Assembly (NCBI GenBank): GCA_036274115.1
Contig: DASUGI010000107.1
Coordinates: 15,094-79,093 of the forward strand
Reading direction: 5' to 3'
DNA from: JADLHS01 sp036274115
Lineage (GTDB): Bacteria > Verrucomicrobiota > Verrucomicrobiia > Limisphaerales > JADLHS01
Length of the DNA: 64,000 nt
In this document: one piece after another, positions 18,578 through 27,970 of the stretch
Layout of the letters: each line of letters opens with the position of its first letter
Position numbering within the stretch: the stretch's first letter is position 1
Program-made: the position numbers and the translations under genes
Notes under the pieces: generated by a model
The model's input: the letters and a program-made list of their open reading frames with translations, nothing else
What the model was told of the DNA's origin: nothing
Databases searched by the model: none

Positions 18578-19080
18578 TTGATCTCGTCGTAAAGGGGACG
18601 CAGCCGGGCGCGCAATTTGTCTAAACCATAGCGATACCGGCTGGCCGCGGTATTTAGCGGAATCTCGAGTGTCGTCGCGATTTCTTCAAAGGTGAGACCT
18701 TCCCAGAGTTTAAGATGAACCACGGCACGCTGATCCGACGGGAGTTCGCCCAGCGCTGCGCTCAATTCCTGTCGGAACGCGGCCTGGTCCGGGTCGTCAC
18801 CTGGTGCGAAGGCAGAAATTTGTTCCACGCCATATCGCTCGTGATGCTGGTCACGCGTGCCACGTCGCCGCATCAGGTCAATGGCCGCGTTGTGAGCCAG
18901 GCGCAGGAGGAAGGCACGTTCGTCGCGGGCGGCGTCGAGCAACTCGGGCTTGCGCGCCAGCCTTATGAAAACGTCCTGAAGCACATCGCGCGTGTCCGCT
19001 TCGTCGCGGGTGAAATTCAATAGGAAGGCGAACAACGCCTGGGCGTGATCGTCGTAGAGCCTCTCTAAATTGGCCGGCAT
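18574..19080 (-). CDS. RNA polymerase ECF-type sigma factor
   Basis: A 168-residue sigma-70 family protein of the extracytoplasmic function type. Region 2 is visible as LYDDHAQALFAFLLNFTRDE through DVLQDVFIRLARKPELL (residues 5-60), with AFLLRLAHNAAIDLMRRRG as region 2.3-2.4. Region 4 is PSDQRAVVHLKLWEGLTFEE followed by IATTLEIPLNTAASRYRYGL, a helix-turn-helix recognising the -35 box. The ATG at 19080 gives a normal N-terminus; an upstream ATG at 19107 would add nine residues. It heads a minus-strand operon with an anti-sigma-like gene and two membrane proteins. Confidence 0.93.
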   Translation of the reverse strand: MPANLERLYDDHAQALFAFLLNFTRDEADTRDVLQDVFIRLARKPELLDAARDERAFLLRLAHNAAIDLMRRRGTRDQHHERYGVEQISAFAPGDDPDQAAFRQELSAALGELPSDQRAVVHLKLWEGLTFEEIATTLEIPLNTAASRYRYGLDKLRARLRPLYDEIK

Positions 19081-19349
19081 TAATGGTCTTTCGTAATCAG
19101 GACGCACACGGGATTAAAATTTGTCTAATAGATAAATCCCGACTCTTGCCCAATGGCTGAGACAAGAGCTACACTCATCCCTCACATGATTATGTCTAAC
19201 CCGACCATGCAGGTTTGCTTGAATCGATGGAGAGCGTGTGCATGATTCTAGTCGTGCTTTGCTTGGCGAAGCGATTTCGAAAAACCACCGGACTGCTGCG
19301 CGTTGCCGCGCCAGAACACGCCAACGAGGCTGACGTTGCCCAGAGAACA

Positions 19350-20246
19350 ATGCGGACTAACAAATCGATCTTCCCCTGCTGGACACTGCCAGGCTCAACG
19401 GCAATGCGGTCAGCATTCACTCTGATTGAACTGCTCGTGGTTATTGCGATTATTGCCATTCTGGCGGCGATGCTGTTGCCGGCGCTGTCGCGGGCCCGGC
19501 TCAAGGCGCAGGGGGTGCACTGCATGAACAGCCACCGGCAGCTGAGCCTTGCCTGGCGCATGTACTCCGAGGACAACAACGACTCACTACTTTATGCGAG
19601 CGCGCACGTGAGCCATCTGAGCGACCCCGCCCATCCGAGCTGGGCTTCCACCTGGGTCACCGGCAAAATGGATTTTAACGCCGGGAATCCTTCCAACTAC
19701 GATCCCAACGTAGACATTTACAAAAGCCCGATGTGGCCTTATTGCGGGAAGAACCTCGGCATCTGGCGATGTCCGGCGGATCGTTCGGGCGTCACCGTGG
19801 GGGGCCAGTTCCGTCCGCGGATCCGCACCATGGCGATGAACGCTTTCGTAGGCGGCTTCGCCGGTGAAGCCATCTCGACGGGGGGCATGATTCCCTACCG
19901 GGTTTACCTGAAATTCAGCCAGTTGTCCGTGCCCGGTCCCACCCAGGTGTTTGTCTTCCTCGATGGACGGGAGGACATGATCAACTGGGGGAACTATTTG
20001 CAGAATATGGCCGGCTACAAACCCCTCGCCCCTGCGGCTTATGGCTGGGTTGACATGCCGGGCTGGTACCACGGAAACGCCGGTGGCCTCTCCTTCGCGG
20101 ATGGCCACTCTGAAATTCATCGTTGGAGGGACGGGCGCACCTGCTCCCCCATCAAGAGCACGGGTTACGACGGCAGCTCGGTGACTCCCGCAGCAAACAG
20201 CGTGGATGTGGCCTGGATGCAGGATCACTCCACCCGCCCCAAATAA
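19350..20246 (+). CDS. Type II pseudopilin-like protein with H-x9-DG motif
   Basis: A 298-residue protein with a prepilin-type N-terminus: a leader followed by AFTLIELLVVIAIIAILAAM and the helix ALSRARLKAQG. The expected cleavage is before Phe, with Glu at position +5, as for prepilin peptidase substrates. The C-terminal region contains HGNAGGLSFADGH, the His-x9-Asp-Gly motif of the abundant DUF1559-like/XcpT-type pseudopilins of the Planctomycetes-Verrucomicrobia group. Either the ATG at 19350 (18-residue longer leader) or at 19404 could start it. It probably assembles with a type II secretion or type IV-like system; no other system genes are in the window. Confidence 0.88.
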   Translation: MRTNKSIFPCWTLPGSTAMRSAFTLIELLVVIAIIAILAAMLLPALSRARLKAQGVHCMNSHRQLSLAWRMYSEDNNDSLLYASAHVSHLSDPAHPSWASTWVTGKMDFNAGNPSNYDPNVDIYKSPMWPYCGKNLGIWRCPADRSGVTVGGQFRPRIRTMAMNAFVGGFAGEAISTGGMIPYRVYLKFSQLSVPGPTQVFVFLDGREDMINWGNYLQNMAGYKPLAPAAYGWVDMPGWYHGNAGGLSFADGHSEIHRWRDGRTCSPIKSTGYDGSSVTPAANSVDVAWMQDHSTRPK

Positions 20247-20293
20247 TCGTCGCCGCTTTAACATTTCCGCGAACCCACTTTCAGCCGCAAACC

Positions 20294-23200
20294 ATTACGA
20301 ACCGAACAGACACTCCTAGGAACCCAAGAAACACCCAGCGCGTCGCCCTCGGCGCGGCCCTCGGATTGCTGATGTGCGCCACGCCGTCGGCGTTGCGAGC
20401 CACGCCGTACGCTTCCGGCATCACCAATAACGCAGGCACCATTTCATTCATCCTGAATGAATCGGCGGACAACGTGAAAGTCATCTTCGATGGCGGTGGT
20501 CCCGGAAACACGAACGACCTGGGCGCGCTGCCCAAAGGCGTGGCCAGTTTTTCACTGGGCGCGCATACCTCGTGGGAAATTCACGTCACAAAATCCACCG
20601 CGCAGGTGTGGACGCAGATCAGTGACGACAACAATGTGTTCAACCAGTTCTACCAACCGCGCAGCACAACGGTGAACCGCAACCCGGCCAGCCCGGCCTT
20701 CGGACGCGTTTACGTGTTGGAGATGGGCAACGCGTCGTTGGGAGGCACAACGGCAAGCGGACGCACCATCAACAAGGGCATCTACGCCCTGAACGCCGAC
20801 TTGAGCGATGCGCTGGGGCAAGGCAACACCGGGTTGAAAGGCGGCCTTGATAGCATCGTTGGCGAGAACGGCAGCAGCTTTTTCTTCAGTGTCAATAGTG
20901 CTTACGACCCCTGGAAACTCGTGGTTGGAGAGGACGATTATGTTTACATCCCGAACGCGAACAATCCCCTGGGCGCGCTCGCGCGCATTGATCCGAATCT
21001 TACCCTTGGCGGACTGGTGCTGGAGGGCGTGGGTAACACGGTTCGTTCCGATCTGCATACCGTCGTTTACGGTGTCAAAGTAACCGGCTCGCTCGCTGCA
21101 GGCACACTATCCGTTCTTGGTATTGATGGTCAGTGGCCTGCGGGTGACAACTACGTGCTGCGCTGGGATATCAATGGCGGAGCCACGCCGGAAGCGCCCT
21201 TGCCCGTAGCGACGGTGCCTACGCCGCTGTTTCGGGCGGGCCTTGCGGCCGAGCAGGATTCCGACCTTGATGTGGATCCGGTCACCGGCAACATCTTTGT
21301 GCATTTTTATCGCGATGTGGTCGTCGCGGGCGTGCCCGGGTTGCAGGTTTTCAGTCCGTCGGGAACGCAGCTTTACACCTCGGTCAGCGGGACCAATGAC
21401 GCATTTCGCCTCACCCGCAGCATCCGGATCTCGCCAGACGGCAGCAAACTGGCCATCTTCCGGTCCGACCGCAAAACCGTCATCCTCGGTTTGACCAACG
21501 GCGTGCCCGACCTGTCGAACTCCAATCTGGTGGTGACCTTCACCCAAAGTGGCGCGATCACCTCGCGCTCGGTCGATTGGGACGCCGCCGGGAATCTTTA
21601 CGTCGCCAACAACGGCAATGAACTGCTCCGCACCTTCTCGCCCGGCGGCAGCAAGACCGCGATCACCAAATCAGACGGCACCTTTGCCCTGGTCGCGCCG
21701 TCCACGGTCGTCAACGTAACGGCTGCGACGCCCACAGCCAACGAAGCCGGCCCGGTCAACGGCGTCTTCACAATCACACGCACAGGCGACCTCGGACTGC
21801 CGCTGACGGTCAATTACACCATGGGCGGCACGGCGACTGCCGGCGGGGGTGGGGACTACGTCGCGTTGCCGGGCTCGGTAACGTTCCAGGCCGGCGCGAT
21901 TTCGACCAACCTCACGGTGGCGGTCACCGACGATTCGGAAGTCGAGTTTACCGAGACGGCTATTCTGACGATCGGCGGCAGCCCGGATTACGCCATTGGC
22001 ACGGGCGCGGCGACGGTCAACATCCTTGACGATGAGCCCGCCACCATCACGCTCGCATCGGCCACGGGCGAGACGCGCCTGCTCGAAGGTTACTCCGCGC
22101 AGAAGCTGAGCTTCACCCTCACCCGCAAGGGTCTCCTCAGCTCGGCGCTGGATATCAACCTCGCTTACTCCGGCACGGCGACCGCCAGTGCGGATTACAA
22201 TGCCCCGGCGAGCGTCGCGCTCGCGGCCGATGCCGTCACGGTCACGGCTTTTGTTACGCCCATTGATGATGACAACTACGAAGGCAACGAGACCCTGGGT
22301 GTCGCCATCGGCGCCGGCACCGGGTACATCAGCGGCACTCCCTCGGCCACCAACGTGACCGTCATTGAAGACGATTATCCCGCCGGGACGGTGCTGTTCG
22401 CAGACAACTTTGATACCGATTCCTCGGGACTTTGGACGGTCAACGCGTTTGACGGCGCCAATGCCTCGGCAACGTTCGCTGAAGATTACAGTGTTACCGG
22501 GTATGTGCCGCCGTCCAAACCCGGCGGCACGACCAAGGGTCTGGTGTTCCGCGCCAACCTCGCGGCCAACCTTTCCCGGAACGCCATCAGTACCTCGCCC
22601 ACGGGCCTCAGTCTCACTGGAGATTACCGCCTGCGCTTCAAGGCGTGGAACAACTACAACGGCCCGCTGTTCCAGGGCGGCTCCGGTTCCACCTACCACC
22701 TCACGGGCGGCGTTGGCACCACCGGCGACCACGCGCAGTTCTTTTTCGGCACCGCGGACGGCATCTGGTTCGACATGAGCGGCGATGGCGCTTCGACCCT
22801 CTCCGTCGGCGATACCAGCGCTTACGCCGGCAACATCCAGCTGACCGGTGATTACGGCGTTTATGCTGCCGCTGACACTGAGGCCGAAACACCGCGCTCC
22901 TCGGGCAATGACTACTACTCCATCTGGGGCGGCATTCAGGCACCACAGGCGCAGGTCACTGCGTACTCCGCGCAGGCGGGCACGAGTGAAGCAGGTGCGT
23001 TTGGCGTCTCCTGGCACACCGTCGTCATCGGCTATGAAACCAACACGGTGTATTGGGTGATTGACGGCATCCCCATCGCCGCGGTCCCCGACAGCTTCGC
23101 GACCCTCGGGCCAAACGTCTTCGTCGGCTGGGCGGATAACTTCAACAACAGCGCGACGTCGTTCCCGAACCCGGCCGCCATGAGCTTCGGCATCATTGAC

Positions 23201-23461
23201 GACCTCCGCGTCGAAACGATCGGGTCTGCGCCGATTCAGATCCAAATCACCGGCATTCAGATCGTCGGCGGCAATGTTGAGATCACCTTCAGTGGCCCGA
23301 CAGACAAAGTCGCGACCGACTTCAAGCTCCAAAGCACTGCGACTGCCACCGGCACGTTTGCCGATGATAATGCGGCTACGCTGTCGGACGTGGGAGCGGG
23401 ATCATTCAAGGCGACCACCGCACTCAGCGGTACGAGCCATTTCTACAAGATCAAACTTTAG
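20294..23461 (+). CDS. Secreted Calx-beta domain protein; start codon unclear
   Basis: About 1055 residues. After a signal peptide (ALGAALGLLMCATPSALRA) comes a beta-propeller-like N-terminal region (to about residue 470), then two Calx-beta domains (about 473-585 and 590-700, each with a GTAT-x-DY segment and ending in a DDE or EDD acidic turn), and a C-terminal LamG-like beta region with a final beta module. Calx-beta domains bind calcium in secreted adhesins and enzymes. No ATG, GTG or TTG lies in frame between the upstream stop and the signal peptide core except a TTG inside it. The ATT at 20294 would give a normal signal peptide; the next ATG in frame is at 20123, inside the pseudopilin gene. 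Confidence 0.7.
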   Translation: MTNRTDTPRNPRNTQRVALGAALGLLMCATPSALRATPYASGITNNAGTISFILNESADNVKVIFDGGGPGNTNDLGALPKGVASFSLGAHTSWEIHVTKSTAQVWTQISDDNNVFNQFYQPRSTTVNRNPASPAFGRVYVLEMGNASLGGTTASGRTINKGIYALNADLSDALGQGNTGLKGGLDSIVGENGSSFFFSVNSAYDPWKLVVGEDDYVYIPNANNPLGALARIDPNLTLGGLVLEGVGNTVRSDLHTVVYGVKVTGSLAAGTLSVLGIDGQWPAGDNYVLRWDINGGATPEAPLPVATVPTPLFRAGLAAEQDSDLDVDPVTGNIFVHFYRDVVVAGVPGLQVFSPSGTQLYTSVSGTNDAFRLTRSIRISPDGSKLAIFRSDRKTVILGLTNGVPDLSNSNLVVTFTQSGAITSRSVDWDAAGNLYVANNGNELLRTFSPGGSKTAITKSDGTFALVAPSTVVNVTAATPTANEAGPVNGVFTITRTGDLGLPLTVNYTMGGTATAGGGGDYVALPGSVTFQAGAISTNLTVAVTDDSEVEFTETAILTIGGSPDYAIGTGAATVNILDDEPATITLASATGETRLLEGYSAQKLSFTLTRKGLLSSALDINLAYSGTATASADYNAPASVALAADAVTVTAFVTPIDDDNYEGNETLGVAIGAGTGYISGTPSATNVTVIEDDYPAGTVLFADNFDTDSSGLWTVNAFDGANASATFAEDYSVTGYVPPSKPGGTTKGLVFRANLAANLSRNAISTSPTGLSLTGDYRLRFKAWNNYNGPLFQGGSGSTYHLTGGVGTTGDHAQFFFGTADGIWFDMSGDGASTLSVGDTSAYAGNIQLTGDYGVYAAADTEAETPRSSGNDYYSIWGGIQAPQAQVTAYSAQAGTSEAGAFGVSWHTVVIGYETNTVYWVIDGIPIAAVPDSFATLGPNVFVGWADNFNNSATSFPNPAAMSFGIIDDLRVETIGSAPIQIQITGIQIVGGNVEITFSGPTDKVATDFKLQSTATATGTFADDNAATLSDVGAGSFKATTALSGTSHFYKIKL

Positions 23462-23480
23462 TCGGTCAACCTGGTGGACC

Positions 23481-23513
23481 AACGGCGCTTGCCAACCGCA
23501 AGCGCCGTTTTTT
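23481..23513 (+). terminator. Rho-independent terminator after the Calx-beta gene
   Basis: A perfect 12-bp stem (aacggcgcttgc at 23481-23492 against gcaagcgccgtt at 23498-23509) with a 5-base loop and a run of six T at 23508-23513. It ends the plus-strand transcript 20 bases after the stop codon and just before the tail of the convergent gene. Confidence 0.92.
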
Positions 23514-23534
23514 CTTTGTGCACCCGACACGCCC

Positions 23535-25376
23535 TCAAAGCTGTAGCTTCGATTGTGGATACCGCCAAACCCAGTCGCCCAATTCAGGATTGGGTGCGCC
23601 GCCAGGTATCTGACTGACCTTACCTGCATCGTCGGTCGCATTCCACCCGACCGAGTAAAGGATGAAACTGCCGTCCTCCGTTCGGCGATACTTCAAGGGC
23701 TTGCCGGTGATAAGGTCGTGCGGAATCTGCCCAAGGAATTTGGGAGATAGCGCATCAAGTTTCTCAGGGAATCGCCCATTCGCCAGGCGATAGCGTTCCA
23801 GGGCGATGGCAAGGCGCGCAAAGTCTAACGTCTCTTGGGCGAACACGAATTTTTTCGCAGCCTGGGTCAAGGCAGGAAGCAGCATGTTTGCAAGCCGGTT
23901 GTAGGGGGAAGGAGCGGCTCCCAGTCGACTCGCCGCACCTGACAACTGAACGGCATTCGACGATGAGTAGGTTCGGTGCGCTAAATCAATAGCACGATCA
24001 ACATGTTCGTCATAGAAACGCCAAACCGTGGCCTTGTTCTGATCGAACCAGCCCCGTGGGATGGCCAGGGCAAAACAATTCAACAAAGCTTCATTCTCAC
24101 GAAAACCTCTCGGGAGTGGGAGCAATGGTCCAAGGGGTTCGTAAGCACCTTTCAGGTCCCGCCGGTTGCGCTCCAAATAGTCAACGATCTGGCATACACT
24201 CGCTTTTTCGCGAGCCATGACATTGGTATAAGACTTCAAGAAATCAAACTGCGCCAGGTGGGCGTCTAAGTGAGCTAGTTGGGGATCATTCCATCGTTGA
24301 TCCGCCAGGCCTTCCCAGATTGGCTGAACCTCGATCTGGAACATCGCGATGTGGATGAGTTGCGAGATCAAAAATGGTTCATCCCGGATCAGATCGTTGA
24401 AACGCATCATGAGCACGATGTCGTCCAGTGCTGAATCGGAACTCCCTGCTTGCAATTCTGCGCTCGTGCGCAGTCGCAGGACGAAGATAACGCTTTTCAG
24501 CATGGACAGATGAGGCAACAGAATCTCCCCGGGATTCTTACTCGCATAATCTAGCGGGAATCGCGCGTAAGGTAGTGCACTCGCCTCCCGCAATTGCTCG
24601 ATGATGTTGTTGTTCCGGCTTAACGCCAGCAACACATCCTCCGCTGGAGATCGTGGTTTTGAAGGAATTAGAAAGTAATTGGTTCGGTGCGCCAGTCGCC
24701 GATAGTAGTCCTGCCAGAGAGTGAGATCGGTTGTTGTCGCCAGCTGCCAACGACCGGATTCGTTACTGGTCATCCACAAAACCTCCGGTAGCTCTGCCTT
24801 CAGGTCGAAAAGACGAGCCTTGTTCGTTTCACCGAAAGCGCGAACCCGGTCACCGTACCAGGTCATTGCTTTTTCGGCCCCCATCTGAGTGGTAACGGCC
24901 TCGACCCAGATGGAGTCCATGGCGAAGTTCTTGTCGTCAGGCACAGCCGGTGGCGCCAGCTCCGCCAGCGTCAGTTTTTCACCGCGCGCCACGGAAGTCT
25001 GCCAGCATTTCAGCCACGCGCGTTTCCCCCGATAGTTCTCCACGGTATAGAACAATAAAGTGAAGAGAATAAGCGCCAAACCTGCCCCTAACAAAAACAA
25101 GGACAGAACGGGTTTGCCGTCGGACTCGTCACGGTGTCGAAAAACTGACAGCACCCAAACCAGTCCCGTCACAACGCTGCCGGTGAGTACCGCGCGAAGG
25201 AGCTCCGTCTTGAAGTTGATGTTGCCGAATTGTTCTCCGGCCGAGATTTCGAGAAACACGTTCGCGCAAAGCGTCACGGCGAACGAAGCAACCGCCAACC
25301 ACAACCATGGTTTGTTGAGTCGGCCACGGCTGGCAAAACTGCTGGTGTCAGATGGTTGATCCACTCTCTTTTCCAA
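23535..25376 (-). CDS. Unnamed membrane protein, paralogue of the 16.3-kb gene
   Basis: A 613-residue protein with three N-terminal membrane segments (about residues 24-45, 58-80 and 92-113) followed by VENYRGKRAWLKCW and a long helical domain. It aligns along its length with the protein at 16347-18137: AEDVLLALSRN, IAMFQIEVQPIWEGLADQRW, IPRGWFDQNK, PYNRLANMLLPAL, and the C-terminal ALERYRLANGRFPEKLD, IPHDLITGKPLKYRR and ILYSVGWNATDDAG. The two copies flank the pseudopilin and Calx-beta genes. Function unknown; the conserved C-terminal block resembles pseudopilin C-termini. This copy has no sigma factor beside it. Confidence 0.78.
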   Translation of the reverse strand: MEKRVDQPSDTSSFASRGRLNKPWLWLAVASFAVTLCANVFLEISAGEQFGNINFKTELLRAVLTGSVVTGLVWVLSVFRHRDESDGKPVLSLFLLGAGLALILFTLLFYTVENYRGKRAWLKCWQTSVARGEKLTLAELAPPAVPDDKNFAMDSIWVEAVTTQMGAEKAMTWYGDRVRAFGETNKARLFDLKAELPEVLWMTSNESGRWQLATTTDLTLWQDYYRRLAHRTNYFLIPSKPRSPAEDVLLALSRNNNIIEQLREASALPYARFPLDYASKNPGEILLPHLSMLKSVIFVLRLRTSAELQAGSSDSALDDIVLMMRFNDLIRDEPFLISQLIHIAMFQIEVQPIWEGLADQRWNDPQLAHLDAHLAQFDFLKSYTNVMAREKASVCQIVDYLERNRRDLKGAYEPLGPLLPLPRGFRENEALLNCFALAIPRGWFDQNKATVWRFYDEHVDRAIDLAHRTYSSSNAVQLSGAASRLGAAPSPYNRLANMLLPALTQAAKKFVFAQETLDFARLAIALERYRLANGRFPEKLDALSPKFLGQIPHDLITGKPLKYRRTEDGSFILYSVGWNATDDAGKVSQIPGGAPNPELGDWVWRYPQSKLQL

Positions 25377-25418
25377 TCTTGAAAAGTGATCGCCTGCGTT
25401 TTATCAAACCCTGGCACT

Positions 25419-25491
25419 GGTAGGGACGCGTTCCACCGCGTCCCCATCTTTCCGTTCACAAGTTTGGAACGCGGTGGAACGCGTCCCTACC
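25419..25491. repeat. REP-like palindromic element
   Basis: Two inverted arms of 23 bases (ggtagggacgcgttccaccg with cgt following, at 25419-25441, and its exact complement at 25469-25491) separated by 27 bases. The arms themselves contain the partly palindromic cgcgttccaccgcgt. It lies between two minus-strand genes and could fold into a long hairpin in RNA. It has the size and form of a bacterial interspersed mosaic or REP pair. Confidence 0.8.
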
Positions 25492-25526
25492 AAACGTTCA
25501 TGGGCGGTCTAGCCGCGATTCAACAT

Positions 25527-26288
25527 TCACAATCCAGTTGGATGGTCCAGGAACGTCCACGGCACGCGAAATTTTTTGGAAAGATGCGCCGCCAATGCTT
25601 TGACGCCGAAGGTCTCCGTCGCGTAGTGCCCGCCGTAAAGAACGTTGATACCCAGTTCCTCCGCCATGGCATAAGTCCAGTGTGGTCCTTCGCCAGTGAT
25701 GAACGTGTCCACGCCCTCGATAGCGGCTTGCTTCAAGTCGCCACCGGCTCCACCCGTCACCACGCCAATGCGCCGACAGATTCTCGGGCCACCTGGTATC
25801 ACCAAGGGTCGAGTGCCCGTCGCACGCGCCAGGCGAGAGCCCAATTCCTCACGGAAAATTGAGGTGACCGCCTGAAGCCCGATGCTTTGGCCTTGGCTCG
25901 GAAAAAAGGGCTTCAGTTTCTTGAACCCAAGCGTGGCGCAAAGCTGAGCGTTGTTGCCCAGTTGGGGATGGGCATCCAATGGCAGGTGCGAACTATAAAT
26001 TGCGATGTCGTTCTGCATCAGCAGGCGGATGAGTTCATACTTCTTTCCGGTCCATGGATGCGAGGGCGACCAGAACAAACCGTGGTGTACGATCAGCAAA
26101 TCCGCCTTCGCATTGATGGCCAACTTCACCGTGGCCAGACTGGCATCGACGGTCGCCGCAATGCGCGTGACCTTCCCGGAATTCTCCACCTGCAGTCCAT
26201 TCACCGCACCGTTGTAATCACCCATTTCCGCGGTGCGCAGGAGGCGGTCGCAGTATCTGACCATTGCTGACAGTGAAGGGTTCGGCAT
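25527..26288 (-). CDS. Nif3-like dinuclear metal centre hexameric protein
   Basis: A 253-residue NIF3/GTP cyclohydrolase I type 2-like protein. Motifs are the N-terminal YCDRLLRTAEMGDYNGAVNG segment, LLIVHHGLFWS near residue 70 (HH metal ligands), YSSHLPLDAHPQLGNNAQL near residue 98 and the C-terminal DTFITGEGPHW and GGHYATETFGVKAL with the last His and Glu ligands. Family members bind two metal ions and are widespread, but the physiological role is debated. The ATG at 26288 was chosen over 26306 because PNPSLSAMVRYCDRL fits the usual N-terminus. Confidence 0.9.
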   Translation of the reverse strand: MPNPSLSAMVRYCDRLLRTAEMGDYNGAVNGLQVENSGKVTRIAATVDASLATVKLAINAKADLLIVHHGLFWSPSHPWTGKKYELIRLLMQNDIAIYSSHLPLDAHPQLGNNAQLCATLGFKKLKPFFPSQGQSIGLQAVTSIFREELGSRLARATGTRPLVIPGGPRICRRIGVVTGGAGGDLKQAAIEGVDTFITGEGPHWTYAMAEELGINVLYGGHYATETFGVKALAAHLSKKFRVPWTFLDHPTGL

Positions 26289-26335
26289 AGGGCGGGATGA
26301 GAGCACAATGTGCCGTCAGTTAAAACGCTTTTGTT

Positions 26336-27871
26336 TCAAGGTGACGCTGGTGCTTGCATGCCGAGACGTCTTCGCATGACCAAACCTTGTTGCGCTTCCC
26401 GGGCCATGCGCACCAGTTCCCAATACGGCGGGGTGTAACCATGCTGAGTTCGGAACGCCTGCACCTGCGGATTAAGCCAAGCCGTCAAGTCGCCATGGTC
26501 CTGCGTCAGCTTGTCGGCTCGTAGCGCGACGGTCGCGCTCATGCCCTCGGGAATCGGGCCAACTTTGCCAAAACAATTCAGCAGCACACTCCAGGCTTTG
26601 GCCAGTCGCGCCACTGGCAGCATCCACCGGTTGTAACTCAGCTTCTCACCGCGCTCCGCGCGTTCGAGCATCACGTCGATCACTGCATTGTCCACGTGGT
26701 CCTTCAACAAGGCGTCGGGATCACGCCACTCGGCGACCACGCGCAACTGCGGGTCATACTCCAAATCGGACGGCTCCTGGCTTTCAAAATTACGCACCCC
26801 AAGCGCCGCCAGCCACGACGTGACACCCCGTGTCGAGAGCTGTGACAGATGAGTCCACAACGTTATGCCGAGAGGTTGATAGGCAGCCGTCGCGACTTCC
26901 GAGCAGAATTGTTTGCTGGGATCCGAATGCTCCATCGCGAAGTCGTAGGGAATATGGCGTGCCAGGGAGTTACTCAATGCCCGCGACGCGGCGCGGTGTG
27001 GCAGTAGCGGGTCGGCCACCATCGCAGGAAGATTTCCGCGCAAGCGCAGCACCATGATGCGCAACTTGGTTTCAGCGAGGTAAGGTTCGATGGGGCGCAC
27101 GCTCACGCCGCTTTCGATATGAGATTCGATGACCGAAACCTTCCGCGTCTGTTCATCGACGTGCACGAGTGCAATGTGCGAAAAGTTCCCGGGATAATCA
27201 TTGCCGCGCGCAATCAACGCGGAGGTGGCCGCACCGCCGCGAGAGACCAGGATGTCGCCACTGTGAATTTTCAGACCGAGCATTTCCGCGCTGGGCGTTT
27301 GTTGATGGTCGTAACTGTCGGCCCCCTCCAAGGCATTGGTGGTGGGTGGCACTTGCAACAGGACTTCTTCCACCGCGGCCCGGCTGCCGTAGAGCAAGCG
27401 GTAAAGGCGACGACGCGCCTCCTCGGTACCCGGCCATTGTTCGGATTGCCATTTGACCAGGTGTCGCATCCGCCCGGCGGCGGCGTGCAAGTTGGGCAAT
27501 CGTTCGGGACACACTGCGGCGACCGGCGCGAGGTCAAAGAACGCTGCTTCCAACGTATCAAATTCCGGTGCGTCTGGCGGCAGCCTGGTTTCCGCCACGC
27601 GGTTGAGCGCCGACTGCACTTTCTCGAACGCTGCGTCAAAACGAGCAAGCCGTTCCTCCGGCGTCAATCCTCGCGCCTCGCGGAGTCGTGTCTCCAGTTC
27701 CTTCCAGAAGGCATCCCGATTCCAGCGGAACGGCTCTTTCCCCGCGCCTTTGGGTTGTGGTGGTTCTGATTCTGGAATCAGCAACACGATGTAGAGCGCC
27801 AACAAGGCAAGCACGACGCGCCCGAACCAGCGCGCGAATCGTTTGCGACCTGACTGAACCGCAGATGCCAC
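26336..27871 (-). CDS. YiiX/YebB-like NlpC/P60-type cysteine hydrolase, membrane anchored
   Basis: A 511-residue protein with an N-terminal membrane segment (VVLALLALYIVLLIP, about residues 18-32) and a middle domain of the permuted papain-like type. The block SGDILVSRGGAATSALIARG near residue 210 is followed by NFSHIALVHVDE (His) and later by KQFCSEVATAAYQPLG near residue 328, giving the likely catalytic Cys and the His pair as in YiiX. Such enzymes cleave peptide or amide bonds in the cell envelope. The first 190 residues form a helical region with no recognised domain. The gene is about 100 bases from and divergent to speA. Confidence 0.75.
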   Translation of the reverse strand: MASAVQSGRKRFARWFGRVVLALLALYIVLLIPESEPPQPKGAGKEPFRWNRDAFWKELETRLREARGLTPEERLARFDAAFEKVQSALNRVAETRLPPDAPEFDTLEAAFFDLAPVAAVCPERLPNLHAAAGRMRHLVKWQSEQWPGTEEARRRLYRLLYGSRAAVEEVLLQVPPTTNALEGADSYDHQQTPSAEMLGLKIHSGDILVSRGGAATSALIARGNDYPGNFSHIALVHVDEQTRKVSVIESHIESGVSVRPIEPYLAETKLRIMVLRLRGNLPAMVADPLLPHRAASRALSNSLARHIPYDFAMEHSDPSKQFCSEVATAAYQPLGITLWTHLSQLSTRGVTSWLAALGVRNFESQEPSDLEYDPQLRVVAEWRDPDALLKDHVDNAVIDVMLERAERGEKLSYNRWMLPVARLAKAWSVLLNCFGKVGPIPEGMSATVALRADKLTQDHGDLTAWLNPQVQAFRTQHGYTPPYWELVRMAREAQQGLVMRRRLGMQAPASP

Positions 27872-27970
27872 CGTGCGATGCTACGAACCCATCGCCGAGT
27901 TTCAAGTGATGCTTGTTGGTTGCTTTCTGCGCGCAGCTTTTTATAGTGCGCTCGAATTGATTGAACTTAG

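Noticed and set aside
21671..23332. A 553-codon open frame on the minus strand opposite the Calx-beta gene
   Set aside because: It has no recognisable domain, is rich in Arg/Gly/Val as expected for the complement of a GC-rich coding strand, and the plus strand has clear Calx-beta domains and a signal peptide.
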